A stretch of 64,000 nucleotides of DNA from Ahaetulla prasina (GCF_028640845.1 NC_080539.1:195309436-195373435), one strand, 5' to 3'. Shown: positions 11,683-22,854, numbered from the stretch's first letter. The notes: generated by a model from the sequence alone, not told the origin. A program made the numbers and translations.

Positions 11683-11897
11683 TTTTTTATTTATTTATTT
11701 ATTTTTATTTCATTTTGTCACAACAGTATACACAAACATTGTCATAAGTAAAAAAAACATATCATGGAGAAAATATATATATAGATATATATATATATAA
11801 GTAAAGAATATGCATCAGCTATATTAATTTGATATAATAAAGGGAACAATAGGACAGGAACGGTAGGCACTTTTGTGCTCTTATGCACGCCCCTTAT
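11683..11897 (-). mobile_element. CR1/Rex1-group LINE, 3' UTR fragment
   Basis: On the minus strand it runs from ATAAGGGGCGTGCATAAGAG through GTGCCTACCGTTCCTGTCCT and an AT-repeat to GTGACAAAATGAAAT and an (AAAT)n tail. The same 3' UTR ends five other copies in this window (20700, 42944, 52885, 57207 and 62632). It is strongly 5'-truncated with no coding sequence left. Confidence 0.8.
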
Positions 11898-11929
11898 ATC
11901 TTTATTCATACTAAATTCTCTCCTCTCTC

Positions 11930-12128
11930 CAGTAGTGGATTTCAAAACCCGGTGCTACCGGTTCACTACTGGTAGCGCATGGGTGTGAACGCTTGCTTCA
12001 CGAGCACGTGGCGCTTCTGCGCATGCGCAGATCATTTTTGATGACATCTGAGTGGGTGGGCGGAGACTTCTGCCACCACCACTACCAGTTTGCTTGAACC
12101 GGGGCGAACCGGGAGCAACCCACCACTG
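11930..12128. mobile_element. hAT-type MITE (CAGTAGTGG...CCACCACTG)
   Basis: 199 bp with terminal CAGTAGTGGATTTCAAA and CCCACCACTG and a perfect 8-bp TSD CCTCTCTC (11922-11929 and 12129-12136). Internal ACCGGTTCACTAC and GAACCGGG segments relate it to the other CCGGTT-containing MITEs here. It has no coding content. Confidence 0.85.
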
Positions 12129-12136
12129 CCTCTCTC

Positions 12137-13849
12137 CCCTTATGTTGCTCGTACAATGTGAAATCAAACTATGTAGAAAATTAAAGAGTCTGTTTTCAGG
12201 GACCAATGCTAATGTGTTGCTCATTGGTATGTACACCAGCTTCTTGTTTCTAGCATTTTGCTTGTACTGGTGATTCATTTTTCCTTTGTAGCTCAGTTCT
12301 GCAGAGGGCTTTCCTGCAATTTGCTGGCATTACAATACAGCTATGTCAAGCTTCAAAGAAATACTTTGCTTCAAGGAAGATTTGAATGAGCCACCTCTTC
12401 AAAGCTGCTTTGTGAAGTAATAGAGATCCCTTGACTTTTAATACTAGTCTCCTTCTGAGCCCCCCTCAGCCTTTTTCTTGCTTTGCTCTTGCTGCGAATT
12501 AATCTAAGAAAACCTTTCTTTGTCAAGAATTTTCTCATGCAGTGCTGGCCAATGATCTGCTGGTTAGGCTGTTCCAACAGGAAGTGGGGAGAATCCTGCC
12601 CTATGCATTGCAGGAAGGCAGCCATAAACCTCCTTCAGCTCTCCTACAGCATGGCTGGGGAAAGTGAATTTGTCATGCCGCCTCAGTTGTCCTCAACTTC
12701 TCCTGGATACCTTTGGTTAAAGGTTTGGCATGTGTGTCCTGGGAGAAGCAAATCAGTAGTGCCATGCAGCCACTTCTCTTTGGCAACAGCTGTTCAACTC
12801 CCTTGGCAAAAGCAAACTGGCATTGCTGTCTCATCCATCACCTGTTTGCCTCTTTGGGCACTGGTTGGTCATCCAGAGACAGAGGGGGTGGTCAGTCATA
12901 GCTCCTGCTCAGTGCATGCCATTTGCTTGCTTCCCCTGGCATTGGCTGGAAGTCTCTGCTCCTAACCAGGATATCTTGCATAAACGCCTTACTCTAACAC
13001 TGGTGGTCAAAGCTTGTGGTCAAAAGATCAGCTGGTGATAATGTTTGTTGACCTTTATTTACTACCTTAATCACCTCTTCCCCCATACACCAGGGTATAC
13101 TATCAAGTGCTTTCTCGCTCGCCAGTTTGTCTGTTATTGTCTTGCTTATTATTTCCTTCTTCTCCTTCAGGGCTGGCCAAAGCAATTTCAAGCTCACCAG
13201 TTTTAGCAAGCAGCAAAGGTTGCTTACAGTATGTGTTGAAGGCACTCAATCTGGTTCCCCCCGCCAATATACACTGTGGCAGTTTCAGTGAATATGGTGG
13301 GCAATCCCAAAGCCATCTAACCAAGCAATACTTTGTCTCACATTGGGGAGAAAGTTTAGAGGTGCCTCCTCTCTCAAATAGTTTAAGGTCATCTGAATAG
13401 CTTCATGGCTAAATATCACTAAAACACACACTTTTAATGAAACTCTTAGTCTTGGAATACCAGAAAAACCCTCATGAGAAAATAACAGATGTGTGATGCA
13501 GTTGAACCACCTGGACAACTGGACTGCAGGAGAACCAGAGAGTTTGTATTACCTAAAGAAATAAATCCCCCCCTTCCCTAGGCATTTATGTTTGCAGGCC
13601 CTAGGCAAGGAGGACTTTTGCTCCAAGGAATCATCTGAGTTGGAAAGGATGATAATAACAAAGTATGGAGCAGAAAACAATTAATTCAGGCTATGAGGCT
13701 TAGGGGAAAAAAATTACTCCTTCAAAAAAAAAAAGCACCCCTCTGATTTCTTAAGTAGATATTAAACAGCTGAGCCAAGGAGGGTGTTTGTGGCAGAACA
13801 TTACAAATCAATGTCCAAAATGGAACATTCCTATCCCATAGTCTTTTCC
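12137..13849. other. No gene supported
   Basis: About 1.7 kb of near-average composition with several short overlapping frames on both strands (for example 12483-12965 and 13107-13400). None contains a domain or conserved motif that I recognise, and overlap in all phases argues against coding. Confidence 0.45.
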
Positions 13850-13899
13850 AACAGCAAATCTTAACAATGAACTCTGTTTGATTGACTGATATTCAGTTT

Positions 13900-14095
13900 T
13901 TCATTCAGGAACTCAAAGTACTATACACAGCATTCCCGATCCCCCACCCCCCAGCCATAACCGTATGATGTAGGCTGGGCTACAAGAGAGGGGCTATCCT
14001 AAAGAGAATTTCTGTGGGTCAGAATTAGAACAGATTAGAAGGAAGATTAGATTTTTTTCAATGCCAGTCACACACTTTACCTACCAAATTGCACC
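13900..14095 (-). mobile_element. Possible eroded SINE body
   Basis: The segment ACTCAAAGTACTATACACAGCATTCCC...CCAGCCATAACCGTATGATGTAGGCTGGGCT resembles the reverse complement of an old tRNA/CORE-like SINE body (consensus GTGAGGTAGGCTGGGCT). It is heavily diverged; the ends are not defined. Confidence 0.35.
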
Positions 14096-15900
14096 TGCTC
14101 TCCCTTTGGATCTGTTATGACATTAATGCGCAAAATCAGGACAATCAGGGTTTCCCTCTGCATTTAATTTATAGTTGAAACTAGAATAGGCCTGGATTAA
14201 CGATGACACACAATAAGCACATACTTAAGACTCCAAGATAAGGAGGCAGTATGGACTTTTCTTCCCTAGCTATCATACTATATTCCCTCAACTTTAATTT
14301 TCATATTTTTTGTGTATTTGCATTTTTCTCTTATAACAAATTATTAAAAATACATTTAAAAGGTTGAAATTTTGCATTTTTATTGCCTTAATTATAAGCA
14401 AATAACTTGCTAATATTCTTACTGCTCTTTAGTGTTAAATAAAATTAAAATATTTATATTTAATATAGTTGTGGGGTTCCACCTGTGGGAAACCTGTCAA
14501 ATATGCAGCATCCTCAATTGAGAAAAAAAGGATCCAAGAGGGAATAAAAGCTTGTTTATTAAAACAAGTATTGCACTCTCCTGCAGTTTAAACAAACAGG
14601 GAAGTCACCTGCAGCCTAAGGTTTTAATCCCATTTTTATTCAAATGAATTCTGCTGCAGCCTCACTGAACCCTGGATTTAAGACAATTAGTTGCTGGTCC
14701 ATCAGGACAAAAGAACCAGAAGTGAGTGCAGAATAAATCTATAAGGGGAAAGAATAAAGATAGCAATTGGGGTGAAGCAGAAAAGGGGGAAAAAATGCCA
14801 TGCAAGAGAACTGGAAGAGAGGAGGATAAGATTGTAACATATGGCAGGTATCAATTATTTACCATATATGTACAGTTAAAGAAACTGCCTGTCCTTTGGG
14901 AATGGATCAGCATCTAACAAGCTGGACCATCTTTTAAAAGCATCTGGAGGAAAATGAAGCAATGAAAAGTCCTGTAATAAAGGCATAACCAGTGCATAAT
15001 GTTCATATTGGAAAGAGGCATTTGGAGCTCTTGTGCCTTGTATGTCAAAAGAAATCTAACAGAAATTCCTTGCATTGAGTTACAACATGTATTCCTAAGA
15101 AGAATTTCCAGCAATAAATGTAAACAAACTACAGTGTACAGTACACAAAGCTTTTTATCTTTGGCTCTTCAGTTTCTCAAGAGTAGAAACAAGGTTTTAA
15201 CCAAGTGGTATGTAAGCAAAAGTGGCCTGGTTACAAAAATCCCATTTTGGAAACATTGATGTTATGCAATATTATTATACTCGATTATACCATCTTTGGT
15301 TCCTACGGATAAATTGCTTGTATTTTGGAATCACCGTACCATTTCTCCTTTCCTATACTTCCTGTTGAGAAAAGCTACTTTATATTCCACTGAGCCTGCA
15401 GTATTTAATAGACAGAATAGCATGCCTTTTATTAGACACCAGAAACTGATATTTATGTCTGTAGTTACAAAAATAGGTACACCAAAATCAATGCTAATAA
15501 TGATATGCTAAACATGAAAGGAGTGATATACAGTGATTCTAGGATGGCCACAACCTCTAGACGTGCTGCTTCGCTGTGATTTTGATGAGGGGCAGTGCCT
15601 AGGTAATGTGACAGCTCATGAAAAATGCAGAGGCACCAGACAGACAGCGGGGCTCCCATATGGAAGGGAATGGAAGACTCTGTAGTGGACTTGGAGGATG
15701 AGCCCAAATAATGCTTTAGCTTCTGTCCAAAAGAGCAGCAGGAGCTGTTTCTTCTCAGAGCCCTTCGGAGGCAATGGGAATCAAGGGCTAAGCAGCTGAT
15801 TCAGCCAGTGACAGAACATCTGTTTGCATCCTATATAATTCATGAGCAAGACTGGCTCAATTTTGAGGGAGTTCTTGAGAAGGGCAGCCATATTTTAATG
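14096..15900. other. No gene recognised; AT-rich
   Basis: The stretch includes a very AT-rich tract at about 14290-14480. Short frames at 14726-15707 have no recognisable domain. Nothing else is supported. Confidence 0.45.
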
Positions 15901-15908
15901 GTGGTCTC

Positions 15909-16268
15909 TCAGACACTGTTATAATTTCCCCCAATGTTCCCAAAGAGGTCTTGTCCGGGGTTGAACACCACTGTTTTAACTTCAGGCTTCAGCTTCGTGC
16001 TTCTGGGAGCAATGTGTGATCGCAGCTGTTTCTTCCTTTTAACTGCTAGTGGGGGTTTGAATTGATTGGGTGGGAGCTTGGCTGTGCTCTGATTGGATGT
16101 GGTTTTTTCTGTGCTCTGATTGGCTGGGGGTGTGTCCTGTGTTGGTGGGGGCTTGGTTGTGCTCAGTGTAGACTGTGCTGCAGGGGGATTTGAGCTGATG
16201 AGCTTCATAGCTGTTGTTTGGCTTTGTGGTCGTGCTACATCTTCATAGTGGGTGTCAGTCTGCTGCAT
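15909..16268 (-). CDS. Unrecognised 119-codon open frame, Pro/Thr/Gln-rich
   Basis: The product is unknown. The frame is rich in Pro, Thr, Gln and Ser (residues about 28-70) and contains imperfect internal repeats built on NQST and PPPTQ, from DNA repeats of CCAATCAGAGCACA. It then becomes basic (VKRKKQLRSH, about residues 76-85). It lies directly 3' of the poly-A tracts of the minus-strand ORF1-only L1 and reads across the 20-bp direct repeat at 15963-15982 into flanking DNA. It could be transduced sequence, part of another retroelement, or a chance frame; I do not assign a function. Confidence 0.25.
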   Translation of the reverse strand: MQQTDTHYEDVARPQSQTTAMKLISSNPPAAQSTLSTTKPPPTQDTPPANQSTEKTTSNQSTAKLPPNQFKPPLAVKRKKQLRSHIAPRSTKLKPEVKTVVFNPGQDLFGNIGGNYNSV

Positions 16269-16567
16269 GAATTTTTTTTTTTTTTTTTTCTGTTCAAGTA
16301 TTTGTTTTTTTTTTTTTTATTATAAAAAGTTTTTATTGGTCAAAAAAATTTATGCAAATACATATCAGGTATGGTAAATTTTCATTTTTCTTATACATGA
16401 TAAGAATTTTACTCAAAATTTTAAACACATACAACAGCCATATGGCAAGCAGGTGAAACGAAGTAGCTAAGTTTCAATCTTACATACACAATGAGGAAGG
16501 GTCAAGAATAATCAGAATATCATACGAAAGAGAATAAGGAAAACCAACACAATACCAAATATCTTTG

Positions 16568-17407
16568 TCACTTCCTAGTTTTGGATCTCAGAACTCTGGG
16601 TTCAGCCTGACCCAACTCCAGGGCCGCAACAGCGGCAGCCGCCTCCGCCCCATGGTCTATAACCTCCCCTTCTTCAATTCCTGGGTCATCTAAATCCAGG
16701 AGGGCTTTGTGTTCCTCCACGTAGGCCGCAGCCTCCGCAATTGTACTAATTTTTTTCGTAATGCCCTCCCGGAAAATCATCAATCCCTCTGGCATCAGCC
16801 ATCTGAAGCCCACTCCCTTCTGGTACAATTTGCTTGATAAAAAGTAATATTTCTTTCTCATTTCACGTACCTGTCTGGGAATCTGCCTCAGAATGGCTAT
16901 CTCCCTGCCCCTATAAGTCAGTGCCCCACTCCTATGTTTTCTAAGAATTTCATCTCTCGTCTCTCTTTTCACAAATTTGACATGAACCTCTCTAGGAACT
17001 GCATGCGTGCGTGCATATTGTGAATTAACTCTATAAACTCGATCCACATCCCAATTCATAAAATCAACACCTCTCCCAAGAAATTCTCCCAACAGTTTAG
17101 TCACAACATCTCTCAAGTCTTCTTGGTCCACTTCTTCCAAATTTTGAAACCTAAGGAAATAAGACATTTTATCCATCTGTAGTCCAAGCACAGCATTGCT
17201 TGTCGCCTCCTCTTTTCTGCACTGCCGCATCTCACCCTCCAGACCTTCCACTTTCTGCTTATTTTCTGCTGAGACTTGTTGAGTATCCTTTAAATCCTTT
17301 TGGATAGTCACAATTTCTGCTCTTATTTCATCCAGTTTCTTGTCCATATTAGATAACTTTTCCAGAATTCTCCATTTCTCCAGCAGTTGGTCTCTGACCT
17401 TTGCCAT
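16568..17407 (-). CDS. L1 ORF1 protein (RNA-binding nucleic-acid chaperone)
   Basis: An intact 279-codon frame starting at ATG 17407. Residues about 5-75 are a heptad-rich coiled coil expected to trimerise. About 78-170 resemble the RRM domain, including VDRVYRVNSQYA. About 140-240 carry the conserved C-terminal domain signature with VPREVHVKFVKRETRDEIL and REIAILRQIPRQVREMRKKY, whose arginines bind RNA in known ORF1p. A short acidic/Ala tail and basic end SKTRK follow. Length is slightly short of mammalian ORF1p (about 340 residues). The protein coats L1 RNA in cytoplasmic RNPs; here no ORF2 accompanies it, so RT would have to act in trans. The absence of stops suggests a recent insertion. 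Confidence 0.85.
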   Translation of the reverse strand: MAKVRDQLLEKWRILEKLSNMDKKLDEIRAEIVTIQKDLKDTQQVSAENKQKVEGLEGEMRQCRKEEATSNAVLGLQMDKMSYFLRFQNLEEVDQEDLRDVVTKLLGEFLGRGVDFMNWDVDRVYRVNSQYARTHAVPREVHVKFVKRETRDEILRKHRSGALTYRGREIAILRQIPRQVREMRKKYYFLSSKLYQKGVGFRWLMPEGLMIFREGITKKISTIAEAAAYVEEHKALLDLDDPGIEEGEVIDHGAEAAAAVAALELGQAEPRVLRSKTRK

Positions 17408-18103
17408 TTAAAAAATTTTCAAAATCCTCAGGCAAGCACAGTATCCTTATAATTTCCTCCGGATCCACCAGGGGCACTCACAGGAGCAACGAGTCCAGAG
17501 TACAGTTAGTCAACCAGGAAGTCAAGGGAAGTGATGTCATCAAGATTCTCATAGTGAAGGCGGAAGCTGGACGCCACCATTGTTCCCCAGAGGAGGGGGC
17601 CTCAAACCTCCCTCCTAAATTTCTCCATCACCTCTTCTCCAGAGCTCCACAAAACCGTAATCTTGTTATTTTAAGTTCTCCTCTCCAAAGTGATTCAGAT
17701 TCTTCCAGTCGCAGGGGAGAAAACCCCCGCACCGGAGTACTCCACTCACGTTTGCCGATATTCCCTTCCCTTCTTCATTCCTCAATTCTTCTCCGTTCCC
17801 TGTTCACCACCAGGCTGCTGCAATTATAAATCCAAAGCCCCGGTGTCACCGGGCACAGCGGCCCAGGCGACGACCAAAGTAATGGCCGCGGCCTGTGGCC
17901 TCCGCACCCCGCCGAGCCTAGGACGCGCCAGCATCGGTCCCCCCAGTCCTGTATATCGGCTGGGGGACCCCTGGCGAGCCCTCTGCGGCAGGTGTCCTTT
18001 TCGAACACCTGGCCTTATTCTCGGCGGCGGCCGGATTCGGACACTGGAGGCAGGAGAAGCCTTCCAGACGTCCGTTGCCACCGGACACCGGAAGTCGTCT
18101 CCC
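17408..18103 (-). promoter_or_regulatory. GC-rich L1 5' UTR, probable internal promoter
   Basis: Upstream of ORF1 on the minus strand lies about 700 bp that becomes CpG-dense from about 17700 to 18103, in contrast to the AT-rich surroundings. L1 5' UTRs normally carry an internal RNA polymerase II promoter; the start GGGAGACGAC next to the TSD fits a full-length 5' end. Promoter activity is inferred, not seen. Confidence 0.6.
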
Positions 18104-18123
18104 GAACACCACTGTTTTAACTT

Positions 18124-19360
18124 TGATTGGTCTCTTTGCAGGAAATTAGAAAAAGCAAGGTATTGAAAAGGGCACGAAACAACCCCAAATGGAATGGCAA
18201 TTGTCCAAAGCCATGAAATGCTTAAAATACAACTGTTTTTACCCTTAATGCTGCAAATCAGCTAAAAAGGATGGCATCATAAACCTGAACCATATTAAGA
18301 ATAGGCTACACATTACAATAGGCTAACATCATTAAACTCTGGTTTCATTATATACTAAACTAAATAAAGCACTCCTTACGAAAGCACTGACAGCTCTCCC
18401 AAGCCATCAGTGTAATAGCTTTTCATCATGTCTGCACAGATGAAACAAATTCTGGATATTTTCTACCAGTAACTAAAATTAATGAAAACTAAACTGAATT
18501 GGCAGACAGAACCTCCAGGTGTACAGGTGTATTTTTCAGGGGCAGATTTAGTCCTAAACCAGTGGTAAAATGAAGGTTGTAAGGAATCATTGACCAGCTA
18601 AAACATCCTTATTGAATTTCTGATCCTCTCCATCATAGCAGGCCCCAACGAAAAGGTCAAAGGTCCCTCAAGCTTCCCTAGGGACAGCCCCAGGAAGAAG
18701 CAGCCTAAATGGCGTCTATCGATCTAGCAGATTGATTGAGCCTGCTGTGATTAATTTTGGACCAAAAGCACCTGCGGTAGTAAAGCAATAGGTCAAGGTT
18801 TCAAAGTTGTATTGGCTACAGCCACAGCTGCTTTTTAAGGGGCACGCTAGGCTCTTTAAAAGGCCAGTGAAGGATTGCAGCTTGTTAAAGACTTTTCTGG
18901 GCTGCTAATATTTGCCCAATGAACCAGCCATATTCTGCTACAGAGCTTCTCTAATGGCAGCTTAATAGCACAATCATGTGGATCGAGCAGAAGTTATTGG
19001 ATTGATCCTCTGATGGATGGGGAAATCATGACCACTCTGGCCTTGTTGCTCACTGTTCACTACATGGTTTTGGAATGCACCATATATTTGGAACCATATA
19101 TTGGAACGCATTATATATTTGGAACGCAGCACTTAGTTTCATAATTCCGGTATCCTAGTGCTCTGGAGGCACCCATTTACCCATGTATGTTGATGTTTCT
19201 TATATTCATTGGATAATTTTGCCTTAACACTCTACTCAATAAGTGGATGGAGGGATCATTTTACCATCACAACAACCCTATGAAGTATGCAGTGTTTGGG
19301 GTACAGATGGGGAAAAAACATTTTGCATATAATTAAGCATCTGTACAGACAAACCTCCTT
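18124..19360. other. No gene recognised
   Basis: About 1.2 kb with no recognisable protein or repeat. A phrase CATCACAACAACCCTATGAAG near 19267 may be a remnant of an old SINE body but is too short to call. Confidence 0.45.
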
Positions 19361-19424
19361 CATGGATCAACTGCCTTGTTGCGGCGAAGGGGCTTGCATA
19401 GCTCAATGAAGCTATGAGCTATGC

Positions 19425-19786
19425 CCATGATGGCAAACCTATAGCATGTGTGCCACAGGTGGCATGCAGAACCCTCTCTGTGGGCATGCAAGCTGTCACC
19501 CATTTCAGCTCTGCCATGCATGTGTACATGCCTTCCATTGGCCAGCTGGTCTCTGCCATGCATGCATGGGGTTGTGCGTGCATGTGGGGGGGGCACATGC
19601 ACGGGGGTCATGCACGCATGTGTGGTGGTGTGGGACACACAGGGGGGTCATGCATGCATGTGCAGGAAGGCGGGTGCAGGGGGGATCACACATGCACTGC
19701 ATTATGGATGTGTGCACGTGCGTGTATGCTTTCGTGTGCGTGAGCACGCTTTCAGCTCTCAATGCCAAAAAGGTTAGCCATCACTG
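19425..19786. mobile_element. hAT-type non-autonomous element inside BovB
   Basis: The left end is CCATGATGGCAAACCTATAGC and the right end is AAAGGTTAGCCATCACTG, the same family as 2353 and 3033. The flanking octamers AGCTATGC (19417-19424) and AGTTGTGC (19787-19794) match at six of eight positions, both differences being transitions. The interior is made of CATGCATG-rich repeats that open many false frames. Confidence 0.8.
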
Positions 19787-19969
19787 AGTTGTGCCATGCA
19801 GGGCCACCCAAAGCAGCCAGGTCATAGCAGAGAGCTCTGACAAAACGTGATCCACTGGAGAAGGAAATGGCAACCCACTCCAGTATTTTTTCTATGAAAA
19901 CCCCATGGACAGTACCAAAAGGCAAAAGAAGGCCAGATCCTGAAGAAGAAGAAGAAGACTTAGTTTCCG

Positions 19970-20884
19970 ATTGGTCTAAAACTTGGCAAATCCAAATCTC
20001 AACCAGCAAATGCTCAGTCTTACATAGAATCCTATCAAACAAGTACAAACTCGATGGACATTACCTTACAGATAACCCCTACCCTGTCAAAGATCTTGGA
20101 GTTCTCATATCAAATGACCTAAATGCCAAAGCCCACTGCAACTACATAGCAAAAAAGGCTCTAAAAGTAGTAAACCTAATTTTACGCAGCTTCTTTTCCA
20201 AAAACTCTACACTATTAACTAGAGCATACAAAATATTTGCCAGACCTATTCTTGAATACAGCTTATCAGTCTCGAACCCACACCACATCTCTGACATAAA
20301 TACAATAGAATGCGTCCAGAAATATTTTACTAGAAGAGTTCTTCACTCCTCCGAAAACAACAAAATATCTTATACCACCAGACTTGAAATCCTGGGATTA
20401 GAAAACTTATAACTCCGTCGACTTCGACATGACCTGTGTTTAACACACAAAATCATCTATTGCAATATCCTTCCTGTAAATGACTATTTCAGCTTCAATC
20501 GCAATATTACAAGAGCAAAAAATAGATTCAAGCTTAATGTCAACCGCTTCAAACTTGATTGCAGAAAATATGATTTCTGCAACAGAGTTGTTAATGCTTG
20601 GAACTCATAACCTGACTCTGTAGTCTCTACTCAAAATCCCAAAATCTTCAACCAAAAACTGTCTATTATTGACCTCACCCCATTCCTAAGAGGACTATAA
20701 GGGGCGTGCATAAGAGCACAAAAGTGCCTACCGTTCCTGTCCTATTGTTCCCTTTATTATATCAAATTAATATAGCTGATGCATATTCTTTACTTATATA
20801 TATATATATTTTCTTCATGATATGTTTTTTACTTTTGACAATGTTTATGTATACTGTTATGACAAAATTAAATAAATAAAAAAG
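19970..20884 (+). mobile_element. CR1/Rex1-group LINE, 5'-truncated, inserted in BovB
   Basis: It begins near TTGGTCTAAAACTTGGCAAATC, covers the thumb and C-terminal part of the RT ORF (recognisable by YTFARPILEY-like and DCRKYDFCNRVV motifs), then the 3' UTR GGGGCGTGCATAAGAGCAC, an AT-repeat and the tail GACAAAATTAAATAAATAAA. In-frame stops at about 20411 (TAA) and near 20608 (TAA) make it a pseudogene. The insertion point lies at an AAG-repeat of the BovB copy. Confidence 0.82.
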
Positions 20885-20912
20885 AAAGAAACTGAAATAC
20901 TTTGGCCACCTA

Positions 20913-21116
20913 ATGAAAAGGAAGGACTCGCTGGAGAAGAGCCTAATGCTGGGAAAGATTGAGGGCAAAAGAAGAAAGGGACGACAGAGAATAAGGTGGC
21001 TGGATGGAGTCACTGAAACAGTCGGTGTGAGCTTAAATGGACTCCGGGGAATAGTAGAGGCCAGGAAGGACTGGAGGTCAAGATGGGGTCAAGATGGGTC
21101 GGACACAACTTCGTGA
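20913..21116 (+). pseudogene. BovB RT C-terminus, fragment
   Basis: A 67-codon frame containing RRKGRQRIRWLDGVTETVG at about residues 20-38, the conserved C-terminal signature of the BovB/RTE reverse-transcriptase ORF. Only this end is present, separated from the 5' BovB sequence by a deletion and by the nested LINE. Confidence 0.8.
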
Positions 21117-21308
21117 CTAACAATAACAACAGACAAGCCAAACAACTGGATTCTGTAAACACAATGGGTTCTTCTTTTATAGGAACTCTTGCCTTATTTT
21201 TGCACAAAAACTTTTGAAGTTGTAGCCTCTCCATTGATATCATTCCTTAAAAGGTTTATATGTGCATGTTCCTTTTATGCCAATGGGGATCATTCCCAGA
21301 ACTGCTAA

Positions 21309-21555
21309 CCGGTTTACGTCAATTGCCTGATCTTCGGACCTTTCGGCATGAGCTGAAAACACACCTATTTATTCAAGCGGGACTGGATTGAAATTTTATT
21401 GGGGTATTTATGTTTTAAGATTTTAAATGGTTTTAAAATTTCGGCCACATTATAATATTTCTTTTTAACCTCTTTTTAATGTTTATATATTGAATTTTTA
21501 CTTGGCTGTACACCGCCCTGAGTCCTCCGGGAGAAGGGCGGTATAAAAATCGAAA

Positions 21556-21585
<30 letters not shown>
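21309..21585 (+). mobile_element. L2/CR1-L3-like LINE, 3' end fragment
   Basis: It contains the codons for PDLRTFRHELKTHLFIQAGLD (about 21328-21390), the AT-rich 3' UTR, CTGTACACCGCCCTGAGTCC, GGGAGAAGGGCGGTATAAAA and an (AAAT)n tail. It aligns with 34155-34450 of the near-complete element. Confidence 0.85.
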
Positions 21586-21586
<1 letters not shown>

Positions 21587-21589
21587 CTA

Positions 21590-22820
21590 TTGCTAGTCTT
21601 GGGTCTTGAATCAGATTAGCTGAAGGGAAATGAATCCTATCCATCTGATTCTCTTTCAGAAACACTGGGAATTGCTAGGTGAGAGGATAATGGAAAAAAA
21701 CATCTTTCTAATGTGAGGATTTAGGATATGGTAGAGAGAAGATTATTTGCCAGCAGAGGCAATGGTGCACACTTGGAGCTTTTTATTTCACTTCAGATGA
21801 TAACATATGTTCCTTCAAACCCAACCCAGCCAATGCTTTTAAGCTGTGCAGCTGCAGACTAGAGTTTGGACCACTGGGTAAAATTAAGAGAATGTACAAA
21901 GAAATAAATAATATATATATATGATCTAAGGCTACATGTATACTGTGTGTAAGAATCATAAGCGAACCCTTCAGAGGACATTGAGACTGTCTTTGAATGC
22001 TTATAAAGTCACTTCTTATTAAATCTGTCTTCTGGAGTGCAGTGGACTTCACCTAGAAAGAGAATATTTATCACAAACACAAAGAAAAAAAGAGTAAATG
22101 TTTCCCACTGACTTTTCATATGCTAATTTGAATGAAGAGAGAGACCTGTTTAAAAACCATAAGTAAAATTTGAAGAGGAATAAATTCCCACAATGGGAAG
22201 AAAGGATGTTTTCTAGAAGGTCTTCGCAGATCAGAGGTGACTGACGCTTGGTTTCTAACAAGCAAACAAAGAAACCCGAGCCTGCTGTCATTTGGTGACA
22301 AGGCCTCTCAGGTTACACTCTAAACTGCTCTCTGAAAGGCAGCCGCACAATTCAGCTCAGATGAACGCAGTCCCTTTTCCACTGCAGGACGAAAGGAGGC
22401 TGTTCTGAAACCTAGAAATGGTAGACATGGGACATCCAGCAGGGTAGGAAATAGCAAATTGAAGTTCCTAACAAAACAGCTGCTCGGGGAATAGTTTAAT
22501 AATGGTTATCTCTGTACAACAGCTGCTGGCTTGGTTTTCTGGCATTATTTTCTCTTCCTGCAGCAAGTAGAACCACGGTAGACTGTGGACGAGTAGCGTG
22601 AAAGCTGCAAACAATAAGGATGTGGACTCTGTACCCATGAGGCAGCAGGATTCCCCCCCCACAAGTGTATTCCTCAATGCATGTTTGACAGTCTGTTGTA
22701 GTTGATATACAACATTTCATGAATGTAAAGGCATTTCAACATAGCTAATGGAAAATGCCCTCCTTATGTTGCTTTATTTGACATGAAAAGCAAGTCTGAA
22801 CATCAAGTGTCCAAAATAAC
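21590..22820. other. No gene recognised
   Basis: Unique sequence with short frames on both strands, none with a recognisable domain. Confidence 0.45.
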
Positions 22821-22854
22821 TGGAGTTATTTTGAGCCTCCTAACATCGTTGAGG

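Larger units (their letters stand above)
15983..18103 (-). mobile_element. ORF1-only L1-type retroelement (HAL1-like) with extra 3' sequence
   Basis: The unit is bounded by a perfect 20-bp direct repeat GAACACCACTGTTTTAACTT (15963-15982 and 18104-18123). On the minus strand it begins GGGAGACGACTTCCGG, has a GC-rich 5' UTR of about 0.7 kb, an intact ORF1 (17407-16568), about 250 bp of AT-rich 3' UTR with CCAATAAAAACTTTTTATAAT, and an A-tract at about 16318-16304. No ORF2 sequence is present between ORF1 and the A-tract. After a 15-nt spacer there is a second A-tract (about 16291-16270) and then 286 bp without a tail before the repeat. The 3' end resembles that of the L1 at 9646-11256. Confidence 0.75.
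19361..21131 (+). mobile_element. BovB (RTE) LINE copy, internally deleted, carrying two nested insertions
   Basis: 5' part: CATGGATCAACTGCCTTGTTG at 19361-19424 and its continuation at 19787-19969, including GAGAAGGAAATGGCAACCCA, a classic BovB phrase. 3' part: 20885-21131, ending GTCGGACACAACTTCGTGACTAAC and CAATAACAACA. The middle of the usual ~3.2-kb element is missing. A hAT-like element (19425-19786) and a CR1/Rex1-group LINE (about 19970-20884) sit inside. The BovB family codes for endonuclease-RT; only the C-terminus survives here. Confidence 0.85.

Noticed and set aside
12483..13400. Candidate host exons in overlapping frames
   Set aside because: No recognisable domain, no clear splice signals, and open frames overlap on both strands.
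19360..19790. His/Cys-rich frames that look like metal-binding peptides
   Set aside because: CATGCATG-type repeats inside a non-autonomous hAT-like element; all phases are open.
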